Assembly: GCA_023511535.1 (NCBI GenBank)
Contig: JAIMBK010000006.1
Span: forward strand, 1-64,000
Length of the DNA stretch: 64,000 nucleotides
From: Armatimonadota bacterium
GTDB lineage: Bacteria > Bacillota > Desulfotomaculia > Desulfotomaculales > Nap2-2B
Direction of reading: 5' to 3'
Position 1 is the first letter of the stretch, and each line of letters begins with the position of its first letter. Both the position numbers and the translations under genes were made by a program. This document shows, in pieces, positions 38,690 to 51,025 of this stretch. The notes beneath the pieces are model-generated. The model searched no databases. It saw nothing but the letters and a program-made list of their open reading frames with translations, and was not told where the DNA came from.

Positions 38690-39432
38690 AATTTTTGTCC
38701 TTGAGAACTATGCTCATAGTATAGTATGATAAAGGCATGGCCAGGATAGCGCGAGTAGTGGCGCCTGGTGTGCCCCACCACGTTACCCAGCGGGGCAACC
38801 GGCGGCAGCAAACATTTTTTTGCGAAGAGGACTACAGAGCATATCTGCACCTGATGGCGGAATGGTGTTCCAGGTGGAAGGTAGAGGTTTGGGCGTATTG
38901 CCTGATGCCGAACCACGTACATCTCATCGCTGTGCCACCGTCAAAAGAGGCTTTGACCAGGGCGATTGCCGAAGCTCATCGCCGCTACACCTGCCGGGTG
39001 AACTTACGGGAGGGCTGGACGGGACACTTGTGGCAGGGTCGCTTTTCTTCATTTCCGCTGGCTGAGGCTCACCTGTATACCGCGGCACGCTATATAGAGC
39101 TTAATCCCGTGCGTGCCGGATTGGTAAAAGAGCCCTGGCAGTATCCCTGGAGCAGTGCCGCGGCGCACCTTGCGGGGCGTGACGACCGGCTGGTGCGGGT
39201 CGGGCCGTTATTGGAGATGTTCGGAGACTGGCGGGAATATCTTACCCGGGACATCCCTGAAGAGGACGTTCAAGCATTGCGACGTCACGAGAGGACGGGG
39301 CGGCCACTTGGCGACGAAGCTTTTCTTGCCGGTCTTGAAGAAGCACTGGGACGGGCTTTGCGGCCGCGCAAAAGCGGACCAAAAGGGCCCCGGCGGAAGG
39401 AAGTGAACAGATAATTGAGTATGGTGTCCCCC
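38673..39432 (+). mobile_element. RAYT (Y1 transposase) element bounded by 15-bp perfect inverted repeats
   Basis: GGGGGACACCATACT (38673-38687) and AGTATGGTGTCCCCC (39418-39432) flank the transposase ORF. Confidence 0.85.
38737..39414 (+). CDS. REP-associated tyrosine transposase (Y1_Tnp)
   Basis: HHVTQRGNRRQQTFF; YCLMPNHVHLIAVP; YIELNPVRAGLV. Confidence 0.93.
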   Translation: MARIARVVAPGVPHHVTQRGNRRQQTFFCEEDYRAYLHLMAEWCSRWKVEVWAYCLMPNHVHLIAVPPSKEALTRAIAEAHRRYTCRVNLREGWTGHLWQGRFSSFPLAEAHLYTAARYIELNPVRAGLVKEPWQYPWSSAAAHLAGRDDRLVRVGPLLEMFGDWREYLTRDIPEEDVQALRRHERTGRPLGDEAFLAGLEEALGRALRPRKSGPKGPRRKEVNR

Positions 39433-41801
39433 TGATTTCACAAGATTTAAAACGCCTGGAGTACGATAAAATTTTAAACCGCCTGGCATCCTTTTGTGTT
39501 TCCGCGGCGGGGCGGGAACTTGCCCTGGCGCTGCGGCCGCTGACCGAACGGGAACCGATTTTGCGCGCTCAGGCCGAGACTACCGAAGGCAGGGAGCTGT
39601 TGCGCCTGGAGCCGCTGGCCGATCCGGGCGGCTGGCCGGACGTTCGGCGGGAAATATTCAGGGCGCAGCAGGGGGGCACGCTCGCGCCGGGGGAGCTTTT
39701 TGCCGTCGGCCAGGCTCTGGAGGCTTGCCAACGTTATAAAAAGTTTTTTATGGAGCGGCGCGAACGCTACCCCCTTTTGGGAGAGATTGGCTCCGCCATC
39801 GGCAATTTCGCAACTTTAGAGAAAAATATTTTCGCGGCCATTCTCCCCGGACCGGAAGTTTCCGACCACGCTTCGCCCGCGCTGGCCGGGATCAGGCGCC
39901 GGCTGGCCGGGCGGCAGCAGGAGATCAAGGAGCGGCTGGAGCACCTGATCCGGTCGCCGGGCATCCGGAAATACCTGCAGGAACCGCTGGTAACGATGCG
40001 GGAGGGGCGCTGCGTGATTCCCGTCAGGCAGGAGTTCCGCGCCCAGGTACCGGGGATCGTTCACGATCAGTCGGCCAGCGGGGCGACCATTTTCATTGAA
40101 CCGATGGCCGTGGTGGAAGCCAACAACGAAATCCGCCGGCTGCAGGCGGCGGAAAGGCAGGAGATCGAGAAAATTCTGGCCGCCCTTTCGGCCCAGGTGG
40201 CCGCCGCGGCGGAAGAACTCGCCGTTTCCCTGAACCGCCTCGGCCGGATCGATTTTATTCTGGCCAAAGCCCGCTACAGCCAGGCGCTGGACGCACAGGA
40301 GCCGGAGATTACTCCCGGCCGGCCCTTTTTCCATTTTAAGGGGGCCCGCCACCCTTTGCTTACCGGCGGCGTGGTGCCCATCGACGTGCGTTTGGGGGAG
40401 GATTTCGATACCCTGATCATTACCGGGCCGAACACCGGCGGGAAAACCGTCGCCCTGAAAACGGCGGGCCTGCTGGTCCTGATGGCCCAATCCGGCCTGC
40501 ACGTTCCCGCCGCCGGCGCCCGGCTGGGTGTTTTTGGGCGCGTGTTTTCCGATATCGGCGACGAACAGAGCATTGAGCAGAGCCTGAGCACTTTTTCCGC
40601 GCACATGAAGAACATTGTGCAGATCTTAGCAGAGGCCGATGCGGGGAGCCTGGTTCTTTTAGATGAACTGGGCGCCGGCACCGATCCCGTCGAGGGGGCG
40701 GCCCTGGCCCGGGCCATTTTGGAAAGGCTGCAGGGTAAAGGCGCGAAGACCATCGCCACCACCCACTACAGCGAGTTGAAAGAGTTTGCCCACGGCCGGC
40801 AGGGAATGGAGAACGCCTGCGTGGAATTTGACGCTGTTAGCTTTAAGCCCACCTACCGCCTGTTGACGGGCCGGCCCGGCGGCAGCCAGGCTTTTGCCAT
40901 CGCTCTGCGCCTCGGGGTGGATGCGGCGCTGATCGCCCGGGCCAGGGAATTTTTAAGCAAAGAACAGGCCGCCCTGGCGGATTTGCTCCCGGAGCTGGAG
41001 CGCGACCGGCAACTGGCCGCCCGGGACAGGGAAGAAGCCGGCCGTTTGAAAGAGGAAGCCCGGCAGCTAAAAGAGCGCTACCTGGAGATGGAAAAAGATC
41101 TCACGGCGCGCCGGCAGGAAATCATCAAGAAGGCCGCTCAAGAAGCCCGGTACCTGGTGCGGCAGGCCCGGCGGGAAGTGGAGGAAATTGTCCGGGAAAT
41201 GCGCGCGCGGGCAAACGAAGAAGCGCAGGCCGAAAGGGAGAAAGCAATTCTGGAGGCCAGGCGGAAAATCCGGCACGCTGCGGAGAAGATTCCTGATCCG
41301 GAGTTCCCGGCGGAAAAAGGGGAGGGTGAGGTTCCTGCGGAGGTCAGGGCCGGCCAGGAAGTATACCTTCCCGGGTTTAACCAGACCGGCTGGGTGGTAG
41401 CGCCGGCCGGAGACGGCCAGGCCCAGGTGCAGGTAGGGGCGATCAAACTCACCCTGCCCCTCCGGGAAATGCGCATTATTCGCCGGGAACCGGCGGCGGC
41501 CGGGAGACCCGGCGAAAAGCCCGCCGGCGCCGGCCTGGCGGCGGCCAGGGCCAGGGACATCTCCGTCAACCTGGATTTGCGCGGCCGGCGGGCCGGCGAA
41601 GCCCTGCTGGAGGTGGAGAAGTACCTGGACGACGCCGTCCTGGCCGGGCTCCCCCGGGTCTACCTGATTCACGGCAAAGGGACGGGCGCCCTGCGCGCGG
41701 CCATCCAGGAGCAGCTGAAAACCGACCGGCGGGTGAAGTCCTTCCGTCTGGGCGAACCCGGCGAAGGCGGCGCCGGGGTGACAGTGGTGGAACTGGCGTA
41801 A
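39432..41801 (+). CDS. mutS2: Endonuclease MutS2 (5' end abuts the RAYT element)
   Basis: TGPNTGGKTVALKTAGL; LLDELGAGTDPVEGAALA; Smr domain LDLRGRRAGEALLEVEKYL...IHGKGTGALR; frame open upstream of the track start (LISQDLKRLEYDKILNRLASFCVSAAGREL). Confidence 0.88.
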   Translation: MISQDLKRLEYDKILNRLASFCVSAAGRELALALRPLTEREPILRAQAETTEGRELLRLEPLADPGGWPDVRREIFRAQQGGTLAPGELFAVGQALEACQRYKKFFMERRERYPLLGEIGSAIGNFATLEKNIFAAILPGPEVSDHASPALAGIRRRLAGRQQEIKERLEHLIRSPGIRKYLQEPLVTMREGRCVIPVRQEFRAQVPGIVHDQSASGATIFIEPMAVVEANNEIRRLQAAERQEIEKILAALSAQVAAAAEELAVSLNRLGRIDFILAKARYSQALDAQEPEITPGRPFFHFKGARHPLLTGGVVPIDVRLGEDFDTLIITGPNTGGKTVALKTAGLLVLMAQSGLHVPAAGARLGVFGRVFSDIGDEQSIEQSLSTFSAHMKNIVQILAEADAGSLVLLDELGAGTDPVEGAALARAILERLQGKGAKTIATTHYSELKEFAHGRQGMENACVEFDAVSFKPTYRLLTGRPGGSQAFAIALRLGVDAALIARAREFLSKEQAALADLLPELERDRQLAARDREEAGRLKEEARQLKERYLEMEKDLTARRQEIIKKAAQEARYLVRQARREVEEIVREMRARANEEAQAEREKAILEARRKIRHAAEKIPDPEFPAEKGEGEVPAEVRAGQEVYLPGFNQTGWVVAPAGDGQAQVQVGAIKLTLPLREMRIIRREPAAAGRPGEKPAGAGLAAARARDISVNLDLRGRRAGEALLEVEKYLDDAVLAGLPRVYLIHGKGTGALRAAIQEQLKTDRRVKSFRLGEPGEGGAGVTVVELA

Positions 41802-41862
41802 AATATAAGGGGAGTTCCCCATGAAAACGTTCGTTCCCTCCATTTAAAGAAAGAAAGAAAAT

Positions 41863-41904
41863 AAAGGCACAGAGGCAAAAAGGTACAGAGATACAGAGGC
41901 TGTT
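41863..41904 (+). repeat. 8-bp-periodic degenerate array
   Basis: ATAAAGGC ACAGAGGC AAAAAGGT ACAGAGAT ACAGAGGC. Confidence 0.7.
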
Positions 41905-41994
41905 TTAGAACGTCCGGGCAGGTAATTGACATCTGCTTGCGATAAGGTATAAGATAAGGTAAAAAGTCCGGTTGAGGAAAGGGGAGCCGGGGGA

Positions 41995-42294
41995 ATGGGC
42001 GAAGTAAACATCAGCCTGGAAGACGTAATTAAAGTGCGGGAACTGGAGAGGGCGCTCAATGAGTTTCCCGGAGTGGAAGCATGTGCCGTTTTAATTGAAG
42101 AGTTGCCCGGCGGCGAAAAAGAATTGATCGCCTTTGTCCAATTGGACGAGAAATGCACCGTGGAAAAAGAAGCGCTTCGTGCCCAAATGACCAAAAAAAT
42201 AGATGTGTCCATGAGGGTTAAATTTTGCGAACTTCCCAAAACCCCAACGGGAAAGATAGCCCGTCACCTGCTGAAAGCGGCGGGCGACCGGTAG
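41995..42294 (+). CDS. Stand-alone C-terminal domain of AMP-forming adenylate enzyme
   Basis: ELERALNEFPGVEACAVLIEELPGGEKELIAFVQL...ELPKTPTGKIARHLLKAAG matches AMP-binding_C. Confidence 0.7.
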   Translation: MGEVNISLEDVIKVRELERALNEFPGVEACAVLIEELPGGEKELIAFVQLDEKCTVEKEALRAQMTKKIDVSMRVKFCELPKTPTGKIARHLLKAAGDR

Positions 42295-42396
42295 CGCTCA
42301 CCTCTGCGCCTTGGCACCTTGGCGCCTTTTGTTCCGGCAAAAACAGGGCGTTCCCTGGACGCCTGAACAAACGCATTGGAAGAATGTGAATGTTTT

Positions 42397-43533
42397 ATGT
42401 CCATCGGTTTATACATCCACGTTCCCTTTTGCCTGAAAAAATGTAATTATTGCGATTTTATTTCTTATCCGTACAACGAAAAAGACGCGGATGCTTACCT
42501 GAACGCCTTAATAAAAGAAATGGAACTGGTCAGCGCATCCCTTCCCCCCGAAGCAAAGGAAGTGGAAACGATCTACCTGGGGGGCGGGACGCCCACCTGT
42601 TTGCCGGCGCCAGCCCTGGCCGCGATCCTGGGAAGCTGCCGGCGATGCTTTTTTGTTCTGCCGGGGGCGGAAATAACGGTGGAGGCCAACCCCGGCACGG
42701 TGGACGGGGTAAAGCTCGCCGCGCTCCGGGAGGCGGGCGTAAACCGGTTGAGCCTTGGCGTGCAGGCCGTTCAGGAGCGGCTGCTCAAATTTTTAGGCCG
42801 GATGCATACTTTTGAGCAGGCCCGGGAAGCTGTGCGGATGGCCCGGGAAGCCGGGTTTGCCAATCTAAATCTCGATTTAATTTTTGGCATTCCCGGCCAG
42901 ACGCCGGCGGATTGGGAGGAATGTTTAAAACGGATTCTGGACCTCCGGCCCAGCCACGTTTCCACTTACGGTTTGCAGCTGGAAGAAGGCACCCCTTTAT
43001 GGCGGGACGTGCAGGCCGGAAAGGTGGCTCCCGTTGACGAAGAAGCCGAACTGGCCATGTTTGAGCTGGCGATCGAAATCTTAACCGCGGCCGGCCTGAT
43101 CCATTACGAAATTTCCAATTTTGCCGTACCGGCCGGCCGGTGCCGGCACAACTTGCGCTACTGGCGCAACCTCCCCTACCTGGGCCTCGGCCCGGCGGCC
43201 CATTCTTTTTCCGGTTCCTGCCGGTTCAGCAACGAAACTTCTTTAGAAAAATACGTTGTCCGCCTGAAGGCGGGAGAATTGCCGGTTGCCGGACGGGAAA
43301 AACTAACCAGGCAAACCTTGCTGGCGGAAACTGTTTTTTTAGGGTTGCGCCTGCGGGAGGGCCTTGATTTAAAAGCTTTTGCCGACCGCTTCGGGCAGGC
43401 CGTCGAAGAGGTTTACCGCGTTGAGCTGGACCGTTTGCTGAAATTAAATTTGATTGAAATAAAAAACAATTTCTTACGCCTTACCCCCCGGGGTCTGCCG
43501 GTGGCTAACCAGGTGTTTGCCAGCTTTGTCTAG
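42397..43533 (+). CDS. hemW: Radical SAM family heme chaperone HemW
   Basis: SIGLYIHVPFCLKKCNYCDF; IYLGGGTPTCLPAPAL; EANPGTV; LSLGVQAV. Confidence 0.92.
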   Translation: MSIGLYIHVPFCLKKCNYCDFISYPYNEKDADAYLNALIKEMELVSASLPPEAKEVETIYLGGGTPTCLPAPALAAILGSCRRCFFVLPGAEITVEANPGTVDGVKLAALREAGVNRLSLGVQAVQERLLKFLGRMHTFEQAREAVRMAREAGFANLNLDLIFGIPGQTPADWEECLKRILDLRPSHVSTYGLQLEEGTPLWRDVQAGKVAPVDEEAELAMFELAIEILTAAGLIHYEISNFAVPAGRCRHNLRYWRNLPYLGLGPAAHSFSGSCRFSNETSLEKYVVRLKAGELPVAGREKLTRQTLLAETVFLGLRLREGLDLKAFADRFGQAVEEVYRVELDRLLKLNLIEIKNNFLRLTPRGLPVANQVFASFV

Positions 43534-43578
43534 ACCTTGACAAATACCCGCGGGAGTGCTATGTTTTAACTTAGGGGT

Positions 43579-43605
43579 TTAGCACTCAATGAAGTAGAGT
43601 GCTAA
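43579..43605. promoter_or_regulatory. CIRCE element
   Basis: TTAGCACTC-N9-GAGTGCTAA, perfect. Confidence 0.98.
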
Positions 43606-43624
43606 CAAAAGGAGGTGGCGCCGG

Positions 43625-44674
43625 ATGGAACTGAATTCCCGCCAGCAGCAAATTCTTTTGGCCATTATTAACGAGTATATCGATACCGCGGAACCGGTTG
43701 GTTCGCGGACCATCGCCAGAAAGTATAAACTGGGGGTCAGTCCGGCCACCATCCGGAACGAGATGGCGGATCTGGAAGAAATGGGTTTCATTGAGCAGCC
43801 GCATACCTCCGCCGGCCGGATCCCTTCCGAACGGGGTTACCGGTATTATGTAGACTACCTGATGCAAAAATACAAACTGTCGCCGGAAGAAGAAGACCTG
43901 ATCAGGCAGGAGTACACGAGCAAAGTCAGGGATATCGGCCTTCTTCTTCAGCGCACCGGCCAGCTTTTATCCCAGCTGACCCAGTGCGCGGCGGTGGTGC
44001 AGTCGCCGAAAATAGAAGTCGGGCCGTACAGGCACATTCAGTTAATCGAGATGGGCGTGGGGCGCGCTCTGCTGGTGCTGGTCATGGAAAACGGGATGAT
44101 CCAGCACCGGCTGATCGACATTCCCGCCACCATTACGGGCGGCGATCTGGCGACCATCTCGAGCGTGTTAAACGCCAAGCTCAGCGGCCATACCGTCGAA
44201 ACGATCAGGTTTACCTTGATCAAAGAAATTTACCTGGAGTTAACCAGGCACCGGCGCGTTCTGGACCTGGTTCTGGAGGTCCTGCGCTCCAGTCTGGTTC
44301 CGGGCGCCGAAGACAAGATTTATCTGGGCGGACTGTTTTATATTTTAAACCAGCCGGAGTTTCATAATATTGAAAAGGTGAAAACGCTGTTGAGCCTTTT
44401 GGAGCAGGAAAGCCTGCTGGCAAGCCTGCTGGCGCAGATTAGCAAACCCGGGGTAAACGTCCGCATCGGCGGCGAGATCAGCTGCCAGGCCATCCAGGAC
44501 TGCAGCATGGTCATCGCGACGTACGGAGTGGGCGGCCAGCCCGCCGGTTCCCTGGGGGTGCTGGGGCCCATCCGGATGGATTACGCCAAGGTAATCAGTA
44601 TCGTCGATTACCTGACCGAGAATCTCTCAATTGCTTTAGAGCGGATCTTTAAAGGTGGAGGTAGCCGGATTTGA
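43625..44674 (+). CDS. hrcA: Heat-inducible transcription repressor
   Basis: ELNSRQQQILLAIINEYIDTAEPVGSRTIARKYKLGVSPATIRNEMADLEE. Confidence 0.97.
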   Translation: MELNSRQQQILLAIINEYIDTAEPVGSRTIARKYKLGVSPATIRNEMADLEEMGFIEQPHTSAGRIPSERGYRYYVDYLMQKYKLSPEEEDLIRQEYTSKVRDIGLLLQRTGQLLSQLTQCAAVVQSPKIEVGPYRHIQLIEMGVGRALLVLVMENGMIQHRLIDIPATITGGDLATISSVLNAKLSGHTVETIRFTLIKEIYLELTRHRRVLDLVLEVLRSSLVPGAEDKIYLGGLFYILNQPEFHNIEKVKTLLSLLEQESLLASLLAQISKPGVNVRIGGEISCQAIQDCSMVIATYGVGGQPAGSLGVLGPIRMDYAKVISIVDYLTENLSIALERIFKGGGSRI

Positions 44675-46239
44675 CGTTGAAGCAGCAGGCCAGCGGCGGC
44701 GCCGAAGTGAACGAGCGGCTGGCCGCTCTGGTGAACAACGCCAACGCCGTCCGGGCCATCGCCGCGGCGGTGGAAAGCACACTGGGCCCCAAAGGTCTGG
44801 ATACCATGCTGGTGGACCGCTTCGGGGAAGTGATCATTACCAACGACGGTGTAACTATCCTGACCGAAATGGAGGCCAACCACCCGGCGGCCCGGATGCT
44901 GATCAACATCGCCAAAGCGCAGCAGGAGGAGGTTGGCGACGGGACCACCACGGCCACCGTCATGGCCGGGGCGATGGTGGGAACCGGGGTGGAGCTGGTA
45001 TCCCGGGGGGTGCCCGTCGCCAGGGTGATCGAAGGTCTACGCGCCGGCTTAAAAAAGGGATTGGAATTAATGCAGGAAAAGGCCCGCCCCCTGGCCGGGC
45101 TGGACGATCCCGCGGTACCCCGGGTGGCTCTGGTGGCCGGCCGGGGCCGCGAGGACATCGCCGACCTGGTGGTCCGGGCGGCGCGCCTGATTGGCGAAGA
45201 AAAATTAAAGGAACCGGCCTTTAAGTTTGTTGAGACCATCACTGCCCGGGAAGGGGCCGAAAACCAGGTTTTTTCCGGCGTGATCATCACCAAAGAGCGC
45301 TTAAACCGCCAGATGCCCCGCGAATTGGAAAACGTGCCGGTGCTGGTCATCGACGATGCCCTGGAGCCGGAAGAAATTGAAGACGAAGCCCTCTCCACCG
45401 AGTCCGGATTTGCACGCTACATGGAGCTGCAGAACCAGTTCCGGGAGAACGTCCGGAAGATTATTGCGCTAGGGGCCGGGCTGGTCCTGGTCGACCGCGG
45501 AGTCAGCGACCTGGCCGAAGAAATGCTCACCGACGCGGGCGTGATGGTCGTCCAGCGGGTGCGGGCGCGGGAATTGCGGAAAGCGGCCGAACATACCGGC
45601 GCGCGTATGCTCAAGCGGACGGGCTTAAAAAAGGATCTGGAACAGCTGAAAGCATACCTGGGACACGCCCGCCGGGTTTTTAACGACGAAAAACTGGAGC
45701 AGGTCTGGATCTGCGAAGGGGCCGGCAAGCCCATGGCCACGGTGGTGGTGGGCGCATCTACCCGGGAAGTGGTCGGTGAACGCGAGCGCATTGCCCGGGA
45801 CGCGGCGGCCGCCGTCCAGGCAGCGCTGCGCGGGGGCATTGTGCCCGGCGGCGGCGCCCTGGAGGTGGCCGTGGCCCGCGAAGTGGAAAAGTTGCGCGCC
45901 GGGATGCGCGGGATGGCCGCCTACGGTGTAGATTGCGTGGTGGAAGCCCTTAAGCGCCCCCTGGCCCAGATCGTCACCAACGCCGGCTTTAATGCCCTGG
46001 AGAAAATCGGCGACGTGATTGCCGCCCAGGTGGAAAGTAATAACGATGCCCTGGCCGTCGACTGCGACACGGGCGAGATTTGCGACATGTACCAGGCGGG
46101 GGTGGTCGACCCCCTGCCGGTCAAAACCTGCGCCTTCAAAGCCGCAGGCGAAGTGGCCGAGGCCATCTTGAGGATCGATACGATTATCAAGAAGAAAGAA
46201 GAAAAAGGCGAAGGGAAAGACGCGGAGGGAAAAATATAG
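44671..46239 (+). CDS. Thermosome-like (group III) chaperonin
   Basis: TLGPKGLDTMLVDRFGEVIITNDGVTILTEMEANHPAARMLINIAKAQQEEVGDGTTTATVMAG; archaeal-type rather than GroEL sequence. Confidence 0.93.
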   Translation: MTLKQQASGGAEVNERLAALVNNANAVRAIAAAVESTLGPKGLDTMLVDRFGEVIITNDGVTILTEMEANHPAARMLINIAKAQQEEVGDGTTTATVMAGAMVGTGVELVSRGVPVARVIEGLRAGLKKGLELMQEKARPLAGLDDPAVPRVALVAGRGREDIADLVVRAARLIGEEKLKEPAFKFVETITAREGAENQVFSGVIITKERLNRQMPRELENVPVLVIDDALEPEEIEDEALSTESGFARYMELQNQFRENVRKIIALGAGLVLVDRGVSDLAEEMLTDAGVMVVQRVRARELRKAAEHTGARMLKRTGLKKDLEQLKAYLGHARRVFNDEKLEQVWICEGAGKPMATVVVGASTREVVGERERIARDAAAAVQAALRGGIVPGGGALEVAVAREVEKLRAGMRGMAAYGVDCVVEALKRPLAQIVTNAGFNALEKIGDVIAAQVESNNDALAVDCDTGEICDMYQAGVVDPLPVKTCAFKAAGEVAEAILRIDTIIKKKEEKGEGKDAEGKI

Positions 46240-46273
46240 GGGATAAAGTTTCATTGGCACATAAGGACAAGGG

Positions 46274-46310
46274 ATAAAGGCATAAAGGCATAAAGGCACA
46301 GAGGTACAAA
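46274..46310 (+). repeat. 8-bp-periodic array AAAGGCAY
   Basis: ATAAAGGC ATAAAGGC ATAAAGGC ACAGAGGT AC. Confidence 0.8.
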
Positions 46311-46384
46311 AACGACGGCAAACGAACGGCGGGCCGGGGTAGATGGTAAATGAACCTTAAAATAGTATAGTAGGTAACGGTGAG

Positions 46385-47122
46385 GTGAAACAGGTGGGTG
46401 ACCATCTGCATAAAGAAGATATGAATAATCAAGAAGATATGAATCCAGAAGTTCTCGCGGAAAACAACAGCAGCGCGCCGCTGCAAGACAAACAACCAGG
46501 CCCTGCCCGGCAAAAAACTGTCGCGGAGGAAACTTCCCGGCAAATTTCTCCGGATATTCCGGAAGAAGAACAAAAAGCGCAGCCGGTTGACGAAGAAATG
46601 CCGGCCGCCAACCAGGCTGAAGAACTGGCGGCCAGGGTGGCCGAACTGGAAAGCCGCCTGGGTGAGGCCGAAGCCCGCGCCCGGGAAAACTGGGACCGCC
46701 TGGTCAGGCTGCAGGCGGACTTCGAAAATTACCGCAAACGCACTTTGAGGGAGAGGGAAGATTTATTAAAGTTTGCCGGCGAGCAGTTGATTACCGAATT
46801 GCTGCCGGTGCTGGACAACTTTGAGCGGGCGCTGGCCGCCGGGCGGGAGAGCACGGATGGATTTTACGAAGGCGTGGAGATGATTTACCGGCAGCTCGGC
46901 GACCTGCTGAAGGCCCAGGGGCTCACGCCGGTTCCCGCCCTGGGCGAGAAGTTCGATCCCGGCCGGCACGAGGCCGTGGCCTGGGAGGAAACCGGCGAGG
47001 AAAGCCAGGACAACATTATTATCAAAGAGTTCCGGAAGGGATATTGCCTGAAGGAAAAGGTTATCCGGCCGGCCATGGTTGTTGTGGCGCGTGCAAAACA
47101 AAACGAAGAGGTGAAGAAATAG
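46385..47122 (+). CDS. grpE: GrpE nucleotide exchange factor
   Basis: LVRLQADFENYRKRTLRERED; operon position. Confidence 0.95.
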   Translation: MKQVGDHLHKEDMNNQEDMNPEVLAENNSSAPLQDKQPGPARQKTVAEETSRQISPDIPEEEQKAQPVDEEMPAANQAEELAARVAELESRLGEAEARARENWDRLVRLQADFENYRKRTLREREDLLKFAGEQLITELLPVLDNFERALAAGRESTDGFYEGVEMIYRQLGDLLKAQGLTPVPALGEKFDPGRHEAVAWEETGEESQDNIIIKEFRKGYCLKEKVIRPAMVVVARAKQNEEVKK

Positions 47123-48952
<1,830 letters not shown>

Positions 48953-49073
48953 CCCGGGCTTAACAGACCGGGGAACAGAAGTAAAGATACAAAGGCAAAA
49001 TTATTTCACCTTTTGCCCTTGTGCCTGGAAAACTTTGGGTCTGGTATTTCCAGGGGAGGCAGGGATAGAACAT

Positions 49074-49108
49074 CACTTCCCTGATTCCCAACCCCTAATC
49101 CCTAATTC
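49074..49108 (+). repeat. 7-bp-periodic degenerate array
   Basis: CACTTCC CTGATTC CCAACCC CTAATCC CTAATTC. Confidence 0.7.
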
Positions 49109-49118
49109 CTGTTTTTAA

Positions 49119-50270
<1,152 letters not shown>

Positions 50271-51023
50271 ATGATGTATTTTTTTGTTCCTCCCGCGCAA
50301 ATTAAAGAACAAAAAGTAATTGTCACCGGCCCCGATGCAGTCCACCTGACGCGTGTTTTGCGGCTGGGGCCGGGAGCCGGGTTCACGGTTGCCGACGGGC
50401 AGGGCAAAGGGTACCGGGTCAGGTTAAGCAAAATCAGTTCCGGGGAAATCGAAGGGATTATTGAAGAAGAATTTATCCTTGCCGCCGAACCCCCGGTTTC
50501 CATCACGCTGGTCCAGGGCATCCCCAAGGGCGGGAAAATGGAATTGATCATCCAGAAAAGCACGGAGTTGGGCGTGAAAGAAATTATTCCGCTCCTGGCG
50601 GAAAGATCGATCGTCAAACTGGCCGGGGAAAAGCTGGAGCAGCGGCACCTGCGCTGGCAGCGGGTTGCCCGCGAGGCGGCGAAGCAGTGCCGGCGGGGGG
50701 AAGTGCCGGCGGTAAGCGTTCCCCTGACCCTGAACCAGGTTTTTTCGCGGATGCCGCCCGGGGCGGCCGGAATCATGCCCTGGGAGGAAGAAGGAGAAGT
50801 TTCTTTAAAACAGGTCTTGCCCACTCTTCAAGAAGCACTTCCAGGGGCGGGCGTTTTTCTTTTTATCGGGCCGGAAGGCGGGTTTGCGCCCCGGGAAGCG
50901 GCGCTGGCGAAAGAAAACGGGGTCGTTACCGTCTCCCTGGGCAGGCGCATCCTGCGCACGGAAACGGCGGCCCTGGCGGCGGCGGCCATAATCCTGTACG
51001 AACTCGGCGATCTGGGGGGATAA
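50271..51023 (+). CDS. rsmE: 16S rRNA m3U1498 methyltransferase
   Basis: HLTRVLRLGPGAGFTVADGQG; FIGPEGGFAPREAALAKENGVVTVSLGRRILRTETAA. Confidence 0.93.
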   Translation: MMYFFVPPAQIKEQKVIVTGPDAVHLTRVLRLGPGAGFTVADGQGKGYRVRLSKISSGEIEGIIEEEFILAAEPPVSITLVQGIPKGGKMELIIQKSTELGVKEIIPLLAERSIVKLAGEKLEQRHLRWQRVAREAAKQCRRGEVPAVSVPLTLNQVFSRMPPGAAGIMPWEEEGEVSLKQVLPTLQEALPGAGVFLFIGPEGGFAPREAALAKENGVVTVSLGRRILRTETAALAAAAIILYELGDLGG

Positions 51024-51025
51024 GC

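Noticed and set aside
50687-51025. N-terminal extension of the mtaB ORF in the track
   Set aside because: Lies out of frame inside rsmE; the extension is low-complexity Gly/Arg and not conserved-looking.
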